Shown: positions 50,090-62,895, numbered from the stretch's first letter. The stretch is DNA of 64,000 bases from Hymenobacter sp. APR13 (GCF_000737515.1 NZ_CP006587.1:4806995-4870994); one strand, 5' to 3'. Notes: generated from the sequence alone by a model not told the origin. Made by a program: numbers and translations.

Positions 50090-51357
50090 TGGCGGAGATG
50101 GAAATGAACGTGCCCGAAGGGTGGGAGTCGAACAAGCTCGGGGCTATTTGCAAAATCAAGAAAGGCATTCAATTCAATCGAATTGAGCTATCTGACGCAG
50201 GAATGTACCCGTGCATCAACGGTGGCATTACACCTTCCGGCTATTCTGATTTATGGAATACGGAAGCCGAAACCATTACAATTAGTGAAGGCGGCAACTC
50301 TTGTGGCTTCGTCAATTATTTGACTTCAAAGTTTTGGAGTGGCGGGCATTGCTATTCGCTGCTGGACTTGAAAAAGGGCATTGACAAAGGCTTCTTATAC
50401 CAAGCATTGAAGGGCCGGGAAAGCCTGATAATGGATTTGCGGGTTGGCTCGGGCTTGCCGAATATTCAGCAAAAGGCCATCAAGGAATTCGGGCTCTTAG
50501 TTCCTAAATCTGCTGCCGAGCAGCGCCAGATTGCCCGCATCCTGTCCAAAGTAGATGAAGCCATCAGCCAAACCGAACAGCTGATTGCCAAATACCGCCG
50601 CCTCAAAACGGGCCTGATGCAAGACCTGCTCACCAAAGGCATTGACGCGCACGGCAACATCCGCAGCGAAGAAACCCATGCCTTTAAAGACAGCCCGCTC
50701 GGGCGTATTCCGGCGGAGTGGGAGGTATCTGGATTCGGGAATTTTATCCTTGGAATCGAAGGCGGCAAAAGTTTGGAATGCCCAAATATTCAAGCAGGCG
50801 CCAACCAGTTCGGGATTATTAAGGTCAGTGCGATAAACAGAAAAGGATTTAAGGCAGAGGAGAACAAAGTTCTCTTAAATGAGCACCTAGCAAATGAGAA
50901 GTACCTTATAAATGATGGCGACTTCTTGATTTCCAGAGCTAATACCTTGAACCTAGTCGGTGAGGTCTGTATTGTTGAAGGCAAGTACCGCAAGCTTTTG
51001 CTATCTGATAAATCTTTGCGGATGACGTTAAATGAAAGTAAGATGCTAAAGTATTTTGCTTTTCATGTTTTGACTCAACCGTACCTAAGAGTACAGATAG
51101 AAACCGCCGCTACTGGAAGCAGCGCTTCCATGAAAAACATAAGTCAGGCATCAATTGAAAAATTGCAGATAAAATACCCGACCGATGTTTCAGAGCAAGG
51201 CAGAATTGTTGAAATCATCGACAAGAATCAGCGCTTTCTTGAAACGCTCACGTCTGGCTTAGCCAAGCTCCACGCCCAAAAAGCTGGCTTGATGCAAGAC
51301 CTATTGAGCGGGAAGGTGCGGGTCGGGCAGCTCATCCGCGAAACGGCCGACGTATGA
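50089..51357 (+). CDS. hsdS: Type I restriction specificity subunit (HsdS)
   Basis: 422 residues with two target-recognition domains. TRD1 is at about 8-140 (VPEGWESNKLGAICKIKKGI), closed by the first conserved helix (PKSAAEQRQIARILSKVDEAISQTEQLIAKYRRLKTGLMQDLLTKG). TRD2 is at about 205-350 (GRIPAEWEVSGFGNFILGIE), closed by the second helix repeat (VSEQGRIVEIIDKNQRFLETLTSGLAKLHAQKAGLMQDLLSG). The repeats give the pseudo-symmetry typical of HsdS. The target would be a bipartite sequence, not predictable here. Base composition dips in TRD2 (about 50730-51180), as expected from TRD exchange. It overlaps hsdM by 1 nt and the next gene by 4 nt (ATGA). Confidence 0.94.
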   Translation: MAEMEMNVPEGWESNKLGAICKIKKGIQFNRIELSDAGMYPCINGGITPSGYSDLWNTEAETITISEGGNSCGFVNYLTSKFWSGGHCYSLLDLKKGIDKGFLYQALKGRESLIMDLRVGSGLPNIQQKAIKEFGLLVPKSAAEQRQIARILSKVDEAISQTEQLIAKYRRLKTGLMQDLLTKGIDAHGNIRSEETHAFKDSPLGRIPAEWEVSGFGNFILGIEGGKSLECPNIQAGANQFGIIKVSAINRKGFKAEENKVLLNEHLANEKYLINDGDFLISRANTLNLVGEVCIVEGKYRKLLLSDKSLRMTLNESKMLKYFAFHVLTQPYLRVQIETAATGSSASMKNISQASIEKLQIKYPTDVSEQGRIVEIIDKNQRFLETLTSGLAKLHAQKAGLMQDLLSGKVRVGQLIRETADV

Positions 51358-52361
51358 ATCTGAGCCCGGATTTAGTAGCGACGGTGCAGCGCCTCATTGC
51401 CCAGGCGCGGGAGCGGGCCGTGCGCGCCGTCGATGCCGAGCGGGTACAGCTGTACTGGCACATCGGGCAGGCCATCGTGGAAGAAGAGCAGCACGGCGCC
51501 GACCGGGCCGCATATGGCACCTTCCTGGTGCAAGGGCTGGCCGATGCCTTACAGCCGCAGTTTGGCAGCGGGTTTTCGCGGCGGCAGCTGTATTGGTACG
51601 TGCAGTTTTACCGGGCCTTCCCCATTGTGTCCGCACTGCGGACACAATTCAGCTGGACGCACTACAAAACGCTCATCAGTCTCGACAACCCCGATAAACG
51701 CGAATTTTACATTGCCGAGGCCGCCAAAAACAACTGGTCGGCCCGGCAGCTGGAGCGGCAGGTACACAGCCAGCTCTTCGAGCGCCTGCTGCTGAGCAAC
51801 GACGTGGCCGCCGTGCTGGCCGTAGCCCGGCAGGAAAAGCCCCCCACGGAACCCCGCGCCATCATCAAAGACCCCATGGTGCTGGAGTTTCTGGGCCTCA
51901 AGCGCGAAGCGGCCTACTACGAGCGTGACCTGGAAACGGCACTCATAACGCACCTGCAAGAGTTTATGCTGGAGCTGGGTAACGGCTTCAGCTTCGTGGC
52001 CCGGCAGCAGCGCTTGCACCTCGACGGCGACGACTTCTTCGTGGACTTGGTATTCTACAACCGGCTGCTGCAGTGCTTCGTGCTCATCGAAATCAAGACC
52101 GATAAGCTCACCCACCAGGACCTGGGCCAGCTCCAGATGTACGTCAACTACTACGACCGCCTCGAAAAGCTGCCCCACGAAAATCCCACCATCGGCATCC
52201 TACTCTGCGCCGACAAAAACGACGCGGTGGTGAAAATCAGCCTCCCGGCCGATAACCAGACCATCGTGGCCAGCAAGTACCAGCTCTACCTCCCCACCGA
52301 GCAGCAGCTCCTGGCCGAGGTGCAGCAAGAAATCGACAAGCTGGACCAAGCAGATAGCTGA
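51354..52361 (+). CDS. DUF1016/YhcG PD-(D/E)xK nuclease within the restriction operon
   Basis: 335 residues, complete. The N-terminal DUF1016_N part (AERVQLYWHIGQAIVEEEQHG, RRQLYWYVQFYRAFP) is followed by FLGLKREAAYYERDLETALI and the nuclease fold FFVDLVFYNRLLQCFVLIEIKTDKL with D231 and E246-x-K248. Predicted to be a Mg2+-dependent nuclease of the PDDEXK clan. Such genes are common accessory members of type I loci but their job is unresolved. It starts inside the hsdS stop (ATGA), so it is translationally coupled. It is a clear homologue of the frameshifted copy at 14318. Confidence 0.92.
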   Translation: MNLSPDLVATVQRLIAQARERAVRAVDAERVQLYWHIGQAIVEEEQHGADRAAYGTFLVQGLADALQPQFGSGFSRRQLYWYVQFYRAFPIVSALRTQFSWTHYKTLISLDNPDKREFYIAEAAKNNWSARQLERQVHSQLFERLLLSNDVAAVLAVARQEKPPTEPRAIIKDPMVLEFLGLKREAAYYERDLETALITHLQEFMLELGNGFSFVARQQRLHLDGDDFFVDLVFYNRLLQCFVLIEIKTDKLTHQDLGQLQMYVNYYDRLEKLPHENPTIGILLCADKNDAVVKISLPADNQTIVASKYQLYLPTEQQLLAEVQQEIDKLDQADS

Positions 52362-52434
52362 CAGGCTGTAGTGCTGGCCGTTCAATACCCATTCAATACC
52401 TTCCGCTGATAATACGTCTACTTTCCTCCCCACT

Positions 52435-55646
<3,212 letters not shown>

Positions 55647-55647
<1 letters not shown>

Positions 55648-56321
55648 TGCAGCTGGAGTACGAGGTAAAATTCAGTGCGCGCAAAACGCTCAACATCACC
55701 GTAGAGCGCGACCGGAAGATTATCGTCCGTGCCCCAAACCACTTGTCACTGGAGCGCATTGAAGCCATTGTGCAATCCAAACGACAGTGGCTGAAAGAGA
55801 AGCTCAACCATGCTCAGAAGTATCCGGCCGTGCCGGAAACGAAGGAATTCATTTCGGGCGAGCACCTGATGTACCTGGGCCGGAACTACCAGCTATTGAT
55901 TGTAGATGAAGAGATAGAGGGGGTTGAATTCAACCAGCGCTTTCGTATCTCCCGTACTAACCAGTCTAATGCCAACGCTCTATTCAAGCAATGGTATCTG
56001 AAGCAGGCATTGCTGAAGATTGAGCCCCTGGCCCAGGAATACGCGCAGCGCCTGGGTGTGCAGTACAACGAGTGCAAAACGTCAGAGATGAAGTACCGCT
56101 GGGGCTCCTGCACGCCCAGCAATAACATCATCTTCAACTGGCGCATCATCAAAGCACCATTGTATGTGGTGGGCTACCTAGTGGCGCACGAGTTGGTGCA
56201 CTTGATGGAAGGCAACCATACTCCCAGATTCTGGAACATCCTGTCGATACAAATTCCAAACTATCAGAAAGCCAAAGACTGGCTAAAGAAAAACGGGGAT
56301 TTGCTAGAGGTGGACTTCTAA
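55647..56321 (+). CDS. YgjP/WLM-like zinc metallopeptidase linked to type I restriction
   Basis: 224 residues. SprT/YgjP-type (DUF45) peptidase: strands RDRKIIVRAPNHLSLERIEA, GEHLMYLGRNYQLLI, the conserved KYRWGSCTPSNNIIFNWRII, and the zinc site HELVH (181-185) with third His in NHTPRFW (H191). These enzymes are often the last gene of type I restriction loci and may process or turn over the complex, comparable to proteolytic control of HsdR (inference). The start overlaps the hsdR stop by one base, so it belongs to the operon. A terminator follows about 150 nt later. Confidence 0.93.
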
Positions 56322-56473
56322 AAATTCACCCCCATTTATTGAAACTGGGAAGGCTATAGCCAAAGCACTATCTTTGATATACAAAAATTAGCCACTGTAT
56401 CGGCTCTACCGGTGCTGTATGGCTAACACTGTAAAAATCTTCGGTCACAAGTTTCGGCTTGCTGTTTGGCCGG

Positions 56474-56505
56474 AAACCCGCCCCGCAGAGGGTGGGTCTT
56501 TTTTT
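56474..56505 (+). terminator. Terminator of the type I restriction operon
   Basis: ACCCGCC pairs with GGTGGGT around CCGCAGAG, followed by CTTTTTTT. It lies about 150 nt after the peptidase stop and before the mcrB promoter region (56506-56763), which contains no supported gene. Confidence 0.75.
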
Positions 56506-56763
56506 GCCTTCCACTACAGATATCCTACGTCACTTTAACATCGAATAGCACGGTGATGGCGTGTGGGTTTTTGATTCTGGTGAGCACATATAACAGGCCC
56601 TTGGGCGGGGGCAGTAGGGAGGAAGTTGATGGATGCTCCTTCGAGCACCGGCAGAAACCAGTGTGAGCTTTTTACTGAGGTAAGTGGATAGATTGGCTCA
56701 CCAAGTGCGGGCAAATGATGCATCTTGCCGACGCGTTTCGCAGCAGCCTACTTATTTATCTCT

Positions 56764-58698
56764 ATGTCTCTAAATTCGGCCGCTCCGGCTTCCAAAAAGC
56801 GCACCTATTGGACGGCGCAAGTAGATGCCAACCCGGAAGTATGGGCGCTGTACCGCCAGCAGGGCGTGGTACGGCCACTATTTAATCAGTTGCTGGTTGG
56901 TCCTGCCACCTCGGGCAACGGCAACGGTGACGGCTCGCAGCTGCTGGGCCAAGTCCAGCCCGGCGACGTGGTAATGGTGACACGGGGGCCTCGTCAGGTG
57001 CTGGGTATCGGCCAAGCCACTGGGCACTTCGCCCAAGACACCGGCCAGCCATCCCACTACTGCCCCGTTGAATGGCTGGTAACCACACCCGTAGAGTTGA
57101 CCGGCACGCCCTTCAACACGGGCAGCATGGTCTGGAATCGTACCAGTCAGTGGGCGGCTATCCGGGAAGCCTATGCGCAGCAAAGCCCGCCCCCACCAGG
57201 CCTAGCGCAACTGGAGCCGTCTGGCTTCGCTGGGGCTGCTGAGCCGGAAGCTACCGGTACTCCGCTCATGCCGGAGCCGGGCATTAGCCCCAACTACTGG
57301 GCCATTGGGGCAGGTGAGGGCGGCACATTTTGGAAAGCCTGGCAGGCCGAGGGCCACATGTCCATCGGTTGGGAAGCCCTGGGCGACCTGCGCCAGTACC
57401 CTGGCGACGAGGAATTGCGGCAGGCATTGAAACAGCACTACGGCGGCGACACTACGCACAATAACAACATGCTGGCTTGCTGGCAGTTTTGCCACGAAAT
57501 CCGGCCCGGCGACTACGTGGTAGTCAAGATTGGCCGCCGCAAGATTCTAGGCATCGGCCAAGTAACGGGGGAATATGCTTTTGACATCGCCCGGACGGTG
57601 CACAACAACATACGCCCGGTAAACTGGCTGCTGGAGGGATGGATGGAGGACAAAGCCGGTCCTGGGGTGCCTACTAAAACGCTCACCAGTATAACCAGCT
57701 ACCACACCTTCCTAAAACCCATTCTGGCTGAGCTGGCTGAGGCAAAACAGCTTAAGAAAATTGGCCAGCCGCAGCCCCTGCCGCCGGTAGAAAAGCCGGT
57801 AGTCCCGCCCCATCCCCATCCCCTGCCCTATACCCTGGCCGAAGCCGAGCAGGACTTGTTTCTTACCACCCCTCAGATTCAGCACATGCGGGCGGCGCTC
57901 AAGCGCAAGAAAAACCTCATTGTGCAGGGCCCGCCGGGTGTGGGCAAAACCTACGTAGCGCGCCGCCTGGCCTGGCTGCAAATGGGCGTGCAGGACAACC
58001 GCCGGGTGCAGCTCGTGCAGTTTCACCAGAGCTACAGCTACGAGGATTTTATCCGGGGCTGGCGGCCCACCGCATCCGCCGGCTTTGAGTTGGCCGACGG
58101 CGTATTCGTGGACTTCGTGCAGCGCGCCCACGCCGACCCCAAGCAGGAGTATTTCTTTCTGATAGATGAAATCAACCGAGGCAACCTGAGCAAGATTTTC
58201 GGCGAGCTGCTCCTGTTACTGGAAGCCGACAAGCGCAGTTCCACCTACGCCCTGCCCCTCACCTACCGCAAGCCTCAAGAAGCACCGTTCTTCATTCCGC
58301 CGAATCTGTACGTCATCGGCACCATGAATACCGCCGACCGGTCGTTGGCCTTGGTGGATTACGCCCTGCGGCGGCGCTTCACTTTCGTGGACTTAGTACC
58401 CATGCTGGGCGACAAGCTCCGCCAGCAGCTCATCGAGAGTAAGATTCCCGAGGAAATGGCGGCCGACATTCTAACGCGGGTGGCCGCCCTGAACCTGACA
58501 ATCAAGGAGGACAAAAACCTGGGCGCTGGCTTTCTTATCGGGCACAGCTACTTCTGCACGCCACTGGGCGACGAAACCCCGGTCGACTGGTGGGACGCCA
58601 TTGTGACCCACGACTTGGCCCCGCTGCTGCGCGAATATTGGTTCGATAGCGAAACCAAGGCCAGCAATGCCATTGCGGCCCTGCACGGCCCGGCATGA
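56764..58698 (+). CDS. mcrB: McrB-like AAA+ GTPase with two N-terminal EVE/PUA-like domains
   Basis: 644 residues from ATG 56764 (MSLNSAAPAS). Two related N-terminal domains: residues 15-125 (WTAQVDANPEVWALY, GDVVMVTRGPRQVLGIGQATG) and 175-290 (PNYWAIGAGEGGTFWKAW, GDYVVVKIGRRKILGIGQVTG). Both carry the GDxVxxxxGxRxxLGIGQxTG hallmark. After a proline-rich linker the AAA+ motor has Walker A GPPGVGKT (389-396), Walker B FFLIDEINRGN (464-474), and sensor region GTMNTADRSLALVDYALRRRF. McrB hydrolyses GTP and with McrC cuts DNA carrying modified cytosines. EVE-like domains read modified bases, so a doubled reader is notable. The stop overlaps mcrC by 4 nt. Confidence 0.93.
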   Translation: MSLNSAAPASKKRTYWTAQVDANPEVWALYRQQGVVRPLFNQLLVGPATSGNGNGDGSQLLGQVQPGDVVMVTRGPRQVLGIGQATGHFAQDTGQPSHYCPVEWLVTTPVELTGTPFNTGSMVWNRTSQWAAIREAYAQQSPPPPGLAQLEPSGFAGAAEPEATGTPLMPEPGISPNYWAIGAGEGGTFWKAWQAEGHMSIGWEALGDLRQYPGDEELRQALKQHYGGDTTHNNNMLACWQFCHEIRPGDYVVVKIGRRKILGIGQVTGEYAFDIARTVHNNIRPVNWLLEGWMEDKAGPGVPTKTLTSITSYHTFLKPILAELAEAKQLKKIGQPQPLPPVEKPVVPPHPHPLPYTLAEAEQDLFLTTPQIQHMRAALKRKKNLIVQGPPGVGKTYVARRLAWLQMGVQDNRRVQLVQFHQSYSYEDFIRGWRPTASAGFELADGVFVDFVQRAHADPKQEYFFLIDEINRGNLSKIFGELLLLLEADKRSSTYALPLTYRKPQEAPFFIPPNLYVIGTMNTADRSLALVDYALRRRFTFVDLVPMLGDKLRQQLIESKIPEEMAADILTRVAALNLTIKEDKNLGAGFLIGHSYFCTPLGDETPVDWWDAIVTHDLAPLLREYWFDSETKASNAIAALHGPA

Positions 58699-59735
58699 GC
58701 ATTCCGGTCCAGAACCTCTACCACCTGCTCACCTACGCCTGGGACCAGCTCGACGAGGCCGAAGAAGTAGCTGTGACAGCCGAGCCCGCTGACTCGATGC
58801 TCGACCTGCTGGCGCGGGTGCTGGTGCAAGGCACCACGCATGTGCTCAAGCGCGGCTTGGCCCGTGACTACGTGCCCGAAGTAGAGCTGACCGGCCGGCT
58901 GCGCGGCAAGCTGCTGCTTAGCGAGTCTATTCGCCAGCAAACCCTGATCACGGCCCGCAGCTGGTGCGCCTTCGATGAGCTAAGTCAAGACGTACCCGTG
59001 AACCGGCTGCTAAAATCGGCCCTGCATCACCTGCTTACGGCTCCAGAGCTGGATACGTCCTTACGCCGAGAAATCCGGGGGCTGTATGTGCGCTTAGCCG
59101 ACGTGGCCCTGATAACTGTGCCCGATATCCGGGTGTACGACCAAGTGGTGCTGCACCGGCACACGGCACATTACCGCCTGCTGCTCAACGTTTGTCAGCT
59201 GGTGCACGAGGAGGTATTGCTTACGCAGCAAGCCGGCCAGCGGCTATTTCGCAATTTCACGGGCACCGACAAGCGCATGGCCGCCCTGTTCGAGCGGTTC
59301 GTGCGCAACTTCTACCGGCGGCGTCAAAAGACCTATAAAGTGGGGTCAGAAACGCTGAAATGGGCGGTTAAACCGGCTACTGATGAAGCCAAGGCATTGC
59401 TGCCCATCATGCAAACGGATGTGTCGCTCACCAGCCCGACGCGCAAGCTTATCCTGGATTGCAAGTATTACCGCAAGGCCCTCAAGCAGAACTACAATCA
59501 GGAAAAGATTATATCAGCCCACCTCTATCAGCTCTTTGCATATGTACAGCACGCCCAGCGTCAGGAGCCTACCCGCCCAGTGGACGGGCTGCTACTCTAC
59601 CCCGTGGTAGATGGGAAGCTACGGCACTCCTACCAACTCCTTGACACTGCCCATCGGCTCCGGGTGGCCACCGTGAACTTGAACCAGGGCTGGCAAGCGG
59701 TAGAAGCCGAATTGCAGGGCCTGCTGGAGTGGTGA
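58695..59735 (+). CDS. mcrC: McrC-like nuclease subunit
   Basis: 346 residues. N-terminal LLTYAWDQLDEA and helical domain, then the conserved LFERFVRNFYRRR and the PD-(D/E)xK nuclease: MQTDVSLTSPTRKLILDCKYY (D in TDV, D-x-K in LDCKYY) and YQLFAYVQHAQRQ. McrC activates the McrB GTPase ring and provides the cutting site. Start ATG overlaps the mcrB stop (ATGA). The complete pair forms a modification-dependent restriction system. The TIR gene starts 68 nt downstream in the same direction. Confidence 0.94.
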   Translation: MSIPVQNLYHLLTYAWDQLDEAEEVAVTAEPADSMLDLLARVLVQGTTHVLKRGLARDYVPEVELTGRLRGKLLLSESIRQQTLITARSWCAFDELSQDVPVNRLLKSALHHLLTAPELDTSLRREIRGLYVRLADVALITVPDIRVYDQVVLHRHTAHYRLLLNVCQLVHEEVLLTQQAGQRLFRNFTGTDKRMAALFERFVRNFYRRRQKTYKVGSETLKWAVKPATDEAKALLPIMQTDVSLTSPTRKLILDCKYYRKALKQNYNQEKIISAHLYQLFAYVQHAQRQEPTRPVDGLLLYPVVDGKLRHSYQLLDTAHRLRVATVNLNQGWQAVEAELQGLLEW

Positions 59736-59802
59736 GTATTCATGAGTGCTTTTAGCCGTTGCAACATCATTAAGGAGTTACTTTACTAGTTTAACTTGCT
59801 GC

Positions 59803-61215
59803 ATGCCTACTAAAAAAACCGCGCCTTCTAAGAAATCTGCTGTTCCTGCTGCGACCAAGAAAGCAGCTCCGGTGAAGCGTGCACCTAAAAATGCAGCGTT
59901 GGCCCGCACCGATATCTTTATCAGCTACAGCCAGCGTGACAAAGCCTGGATGGAACGGCTGAAAATGCACCTGAAACCGCTGGAGCGTGACTTTAAAATC
60001 AATGTTTGGGTAGATACCAAACTGCGGTCGGGGGACAAGTGGCGGGTAGAAATTGAAAGTGCACTTGCTAAAACACGGGTAGCTATTCTGCTCATCAGTT
60101 CCAATTTTCTGGCTTCGGACTTTATCAACTCTGATGAGCTGCCCCCGCTGCTGAAAGCTGCTGCCAAGGAAGGCACTATTATTCTGCCCTTGCTCTTGAG
60201 CACCAGCGCCTTTTCGCTGACGCCTCTCAGTGAATTTCAGGCCGTAAATGGCCCTGACCAGCCGCTGGACTTGCTCTCAGAGGGGCAAGTCAACCAGACG
60301 CTGTTTCAAGTAGCGAAGCGTGTACATGAGATTTTTATGGCTCCAGCCAAGAAGGCTGTGGCAAGGCCGGTGGTTACGTCCACGGCCGTTGCAAAAAAGG
60401 CAACCACAAAGCCATCGGCAGCCTTCGTCGAAACGAGTAAAAAGACGACAACTCGTGGACTCCCAAAAGCAGATTTAGCAACGGCTGCACCCAAACGGGC
60501 AGCCGCTAGTGCATCCGGCACCCAGCAGGCCTTGCTGGTGAAACGCAGTGGGGAGTGGGAAGTCATACCCGTTCATCACGCCAAAATTGGAAAGCAGCTG
60601 GAAATGGCCTTGCGCCCCGCAACGCCTTCCCAAGTAGCGTTTCTGACCGGCCTGCGTCAGTCCGGCGACGGCTTAGCTAGCGTGGTTTTCAGGTGGCACT
60701 CCTACCGCTGCACGCAACAAGACTTGCACACCGTGACGGAAAACAACCGCGAGACGTGGCACCTCGCCGCCGACACGCAGGAGCTCATCGCCCGCACGGA
60801 GGTAACCTATAGCAACCTCACGCCCGATATGCAGGCCCAAGCAAGAGCCGAGCTGCTCCTGCTGAACACGCAGCCCCCAGAACAAAGCCCGATGCGATGG
60901 CTTTCTAGTGGTAGATTCAACGATTTGGCTGCCTCACCATTACCCGCGCTTTTCCGGCAGGTTGGTAATTCTCCCACTCGCTTCAAACAGGTGGCTCCGT
61001 TGGTCCTAACCTGGTTTCTTCACTTCACCAACACAGTTCAGCACATTCTCCGTCTCAGCTTAACGCTAAAGGGCCAGAGTGTTACCATTGATTTTGAAGG
61101 CCAACGGGAAGCCAGCCACCGTGACGCACCTACCACTGTGCGGGTAAATTGTGTCTGCTTACTTGCAGGAGCAACAGATACGGCCGTTCTACTTGGGCCG
61201 ATTCGTTCCTACTAA
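59803..61215 (+). CDS. TIR-domain protein with unknown C-terminal domain
   Basis: 470 residues from ATG 59803. A Lys/Ala/Pro-rich leader (1-35) precedes a TIR domain (36-170): RTDIFISYSQRDKAWMERL, WVDTKLRSGDKWRVEIESAL, VAILLISSNFLASDFINSDE with candidate catalytic Glu112. A second Lys/Ala/Thr-rich linker (about 185-250, repeats of KKA/KKTTT) leads to a 220-residue C-terminal domain (QALLVKRSGEWEVIPVHHAK, GLASVVFRWHSYRC, LVLTWFLHFTNTVQHILRLS) I cannot place. Bacterial TIR domains deplete NAD or make cyclic ADP-ribose signals in anti-phage defence. The C-terminal part may be the sensor. It is 68 nt after mcrC, same strand, so it may belong to that operon. Confidence 0.82.
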   Translation: MPTKKTAPSKKSAVPAATKKAAPVKRAPKNAALARTDIFISYSQRDKAWMERLKMHLKPLERDFKINVWVDTKLRSGDKWRVEIESALAKTRVAILLISSNFLASDFINSDELPPLLKAAAKEGTIILPLLLSTSAFSLTPLSEFQAVNGPDQPLDLLSEGQVNQTLFQVAKRVHEIFMAPAKKAVARPVVTSTAVAKKATTKPSAAFVETSKKTTTRGLPKADLATAAPKRAAASASGTQQALLVKRSGEWEVIPVHHAKIGKQLEMALRPATPSQVAFLTGLRQSGDGLASVVFRWHSYRCTQQDLHTVTENNRETWHLAADTQELIARTEVTYSNLTPDMQAQARAELLLLNTQPPEQSPMRWLSSGRFNDLAASPLPALFRQVGNSPTRFKQVAPLVLTWFLHFTNTVQHILRLSLTLKGQSVTIDFEGQREASHRDAPTTVRVNCVCLLAGATDTAVLLGPIRSY

Positions 61216-62660
61216 TTCATTAATCTTGGGACCCCATTCAATACTCGTTTCATTGATTCTTAGTACCGATAATTGAGTGTTATCGCCACTAATTCAGGGG
61301 CCTAACCAGACGCCAATCCCTTGTATGATTGCAGTGCCTTTCGTAGAAGGGTAGCCAGAAAAGGAAACGAGGTCACCAACTATCCCTAAATGCGGGGCTT
61401 CGGCCCTGACATTGCGCGTTAGAGACTGTGCCTCGTTTCCCGTTTTTGCCTGAAGACTGAACAGTATGGAGGGAGCCCGGCGTTGGCATCCCGCATTTGT
61501 GCAAGGAGAGTTGCGGTAAAAACCGGACTGGCTAGTTCTTCCCCTTTTTTCATTTCCTTATGCCTACCGCCCATCCCTGCACCAGCCCACTCAAATTTGT
61601 CGTGGGCATCGACATTGCGAAAGATACTTTCGTCGCCTGTTTTGGGCAAATTGATGCCCGCCAGCACCTGCGCTTCGGCAAACAGACATCATTCGACAAC
61701 ACGCTGACTGGCTTTGCTGCTTTGCTTAGTTGGACTGAAAAACAAGCGGTGCTGCCGGCTCCCATTTGGTTTGTAGTAGAGGCCACAGGCGTCTACTACG
61801 AAGAACTGGCCTATTTTCTAAGTGATAAGGCGCAAGCACTCAGCGTGCTCCTCCCCAACAAGGCGAAGCATTTTGCACAGAGCACCGAGCAAAAGAGCAA
61901 AACGGACCAACTTGATGCGCGCTTACTCTGCCGGCTCGGGTTGGAGCGTGCCTTGCCTGCCTGGCAACCGCCCTCACCAGCCTTACGGCAATTACGGGCG
62001 CTGGCCCGCGAGCGGCAAAGCTTAACCGGACATGGGGCACGCCTCAAGGTGAAAATCCATGCCTATCAGCACAGCTATCAACCCGATGCCCGTTCCCTGT
62101 CCCGCTTGGCCACCCAACAAACACTTATTCAGTAGCAGTTGCTCGCCGTTGACCAGGACCTCGCCGCCTTGCTGGAAGCGGAACCCGAACTTGGTCGCAA
62201 GTTGAGACAGCTGACGAGTGTGCCTGGCATCGGTTTGACCACCGCTATCGTGGTCGTCGCCGAAACCAGCGGCTTCGTGCTCGTGGATAACGAGCGGCAA
62301 CTGGCTTCCTACGCCGGGTTGGATGTAGTGCAACGCCAAAGTGGGCTGTTTGCCGGAGCCACGCGCATCTCGCGCCGAGGGAACGTACGCTTGCGTACGG
62401 CCCTTTATCTACCGGCTATCAGCAGCTTGCGTTACAACCCGCAGCAGATGGCCTTCTATACCCGACTGCGGGCGAGACACCCCAACGGCAAGCCTGGTGT
62501 GATTGCGGTCATGCGCAAACTCCTCCTGCTTTGCTACTCTCTGTGGAAAAATGACCGGATGTACGACCCGCAGTACCACCCCGCAGTTAACGAATTAGCA
62601 GCAGCGCTCGAATCCGTTCACCCCGAAACCAACGAGAAAGCACCAGTTTAGCCGCAGCAA
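61216..62660 (+). mobile_element. IS110-family element
   Basis: IS110 elements have no inverted repeats. This copy has a transposase gene (61560-62651) preceded by 344 non-coding bases where the bridge RNA of IS110-group elements is usually encoded. Exact ends are not visible. It converges on the mercury operon, with the transposase stop overlapping the GDCCVxC gene stop by 4 nt. Confidence 0.65.
61560..62651 (+). pseudogene. IS110-family transposase gene with an in-frame amber codon
   Basis: The frame runs from ATG 61560 to TAG at 62136-62138, then continues in the same frame to 62651 (363 codons in total). The N-terminal DEDD domain is intact: VVGIDIAKDTFVACFG (D), WFVVEATGVYYEELAY (E), KTDQLDARLLCRLGL (D-x-x-D). 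The C-terminal Tnp20 half has LRQLTSVPGIGLTTAIVVVA and YAGLDVVQRQSGLFAGATRI SRRGN with the catalytic serine. The stop falls after LIQ and before QLLAVDQDL, where Gln would fit, so CAG to TAG is likely. Only suppression could give a full protein. Confidence 0.88.
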
Positions 62661-62881
62661 CTTCCTGAACCTTGTTCCTGAATGGGCGGACAGGGCACCG
62701 AGCCATAAGAGCAGTACACGCAGCAATCACCGGCCAGCGGTTTCAGAACCGTGTGGCAACTCGTGCATTCGTAGAAATATTGACAAGCGTCGGTCGGCAT
62801 TTGCTCCGCTTGCGCGTGGCCGCATACCGGGCACGTTAGGACGGAAGTAAGCAACGGGGCCTTTGGTTCGAGCGTAAGCAT
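62648..62881 (-). CDS. GDCCVxC-domain protein of the mercury operon
   Basis: 77 residues with three cysteine pairs: TCPVCGHAQAEQMPTDACQY, FYECTSCHTVLKPLAG and GDCCVYCSYGSVPCPPIQ, ending GSGSCCG. The GDCCVxC motif defines a small family (some members are selenoproteins) found in bacterial mercury-resistance operons, where it may bind or relay Hg(II). No TGA occurs inside this frame, so it uses only cysteines. It starts 14 nt after merTP on the same strand. The 3' end overlaps the IS110 transposase stop. Confidence 0.85.
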   Translation of the reverse strand: MLTLEPKAPLLTSVLTCPVCGHAQAEQMPTDACQYFYECTSCHTVLKPLAGDCCVYCSYGSVPCPPIQEQGSGSCCG

Positions 62882-62895
62882 GGAGCAGGGGGAGG

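Noticed and set aside
56418..56537. 39-codon frame (MANTVKIFGHKFRLAVW...) after the YgjP-like gene
   Set aside because: It contains the operon terminator hairpin within its coding part, so it is unlikely to be a gene.
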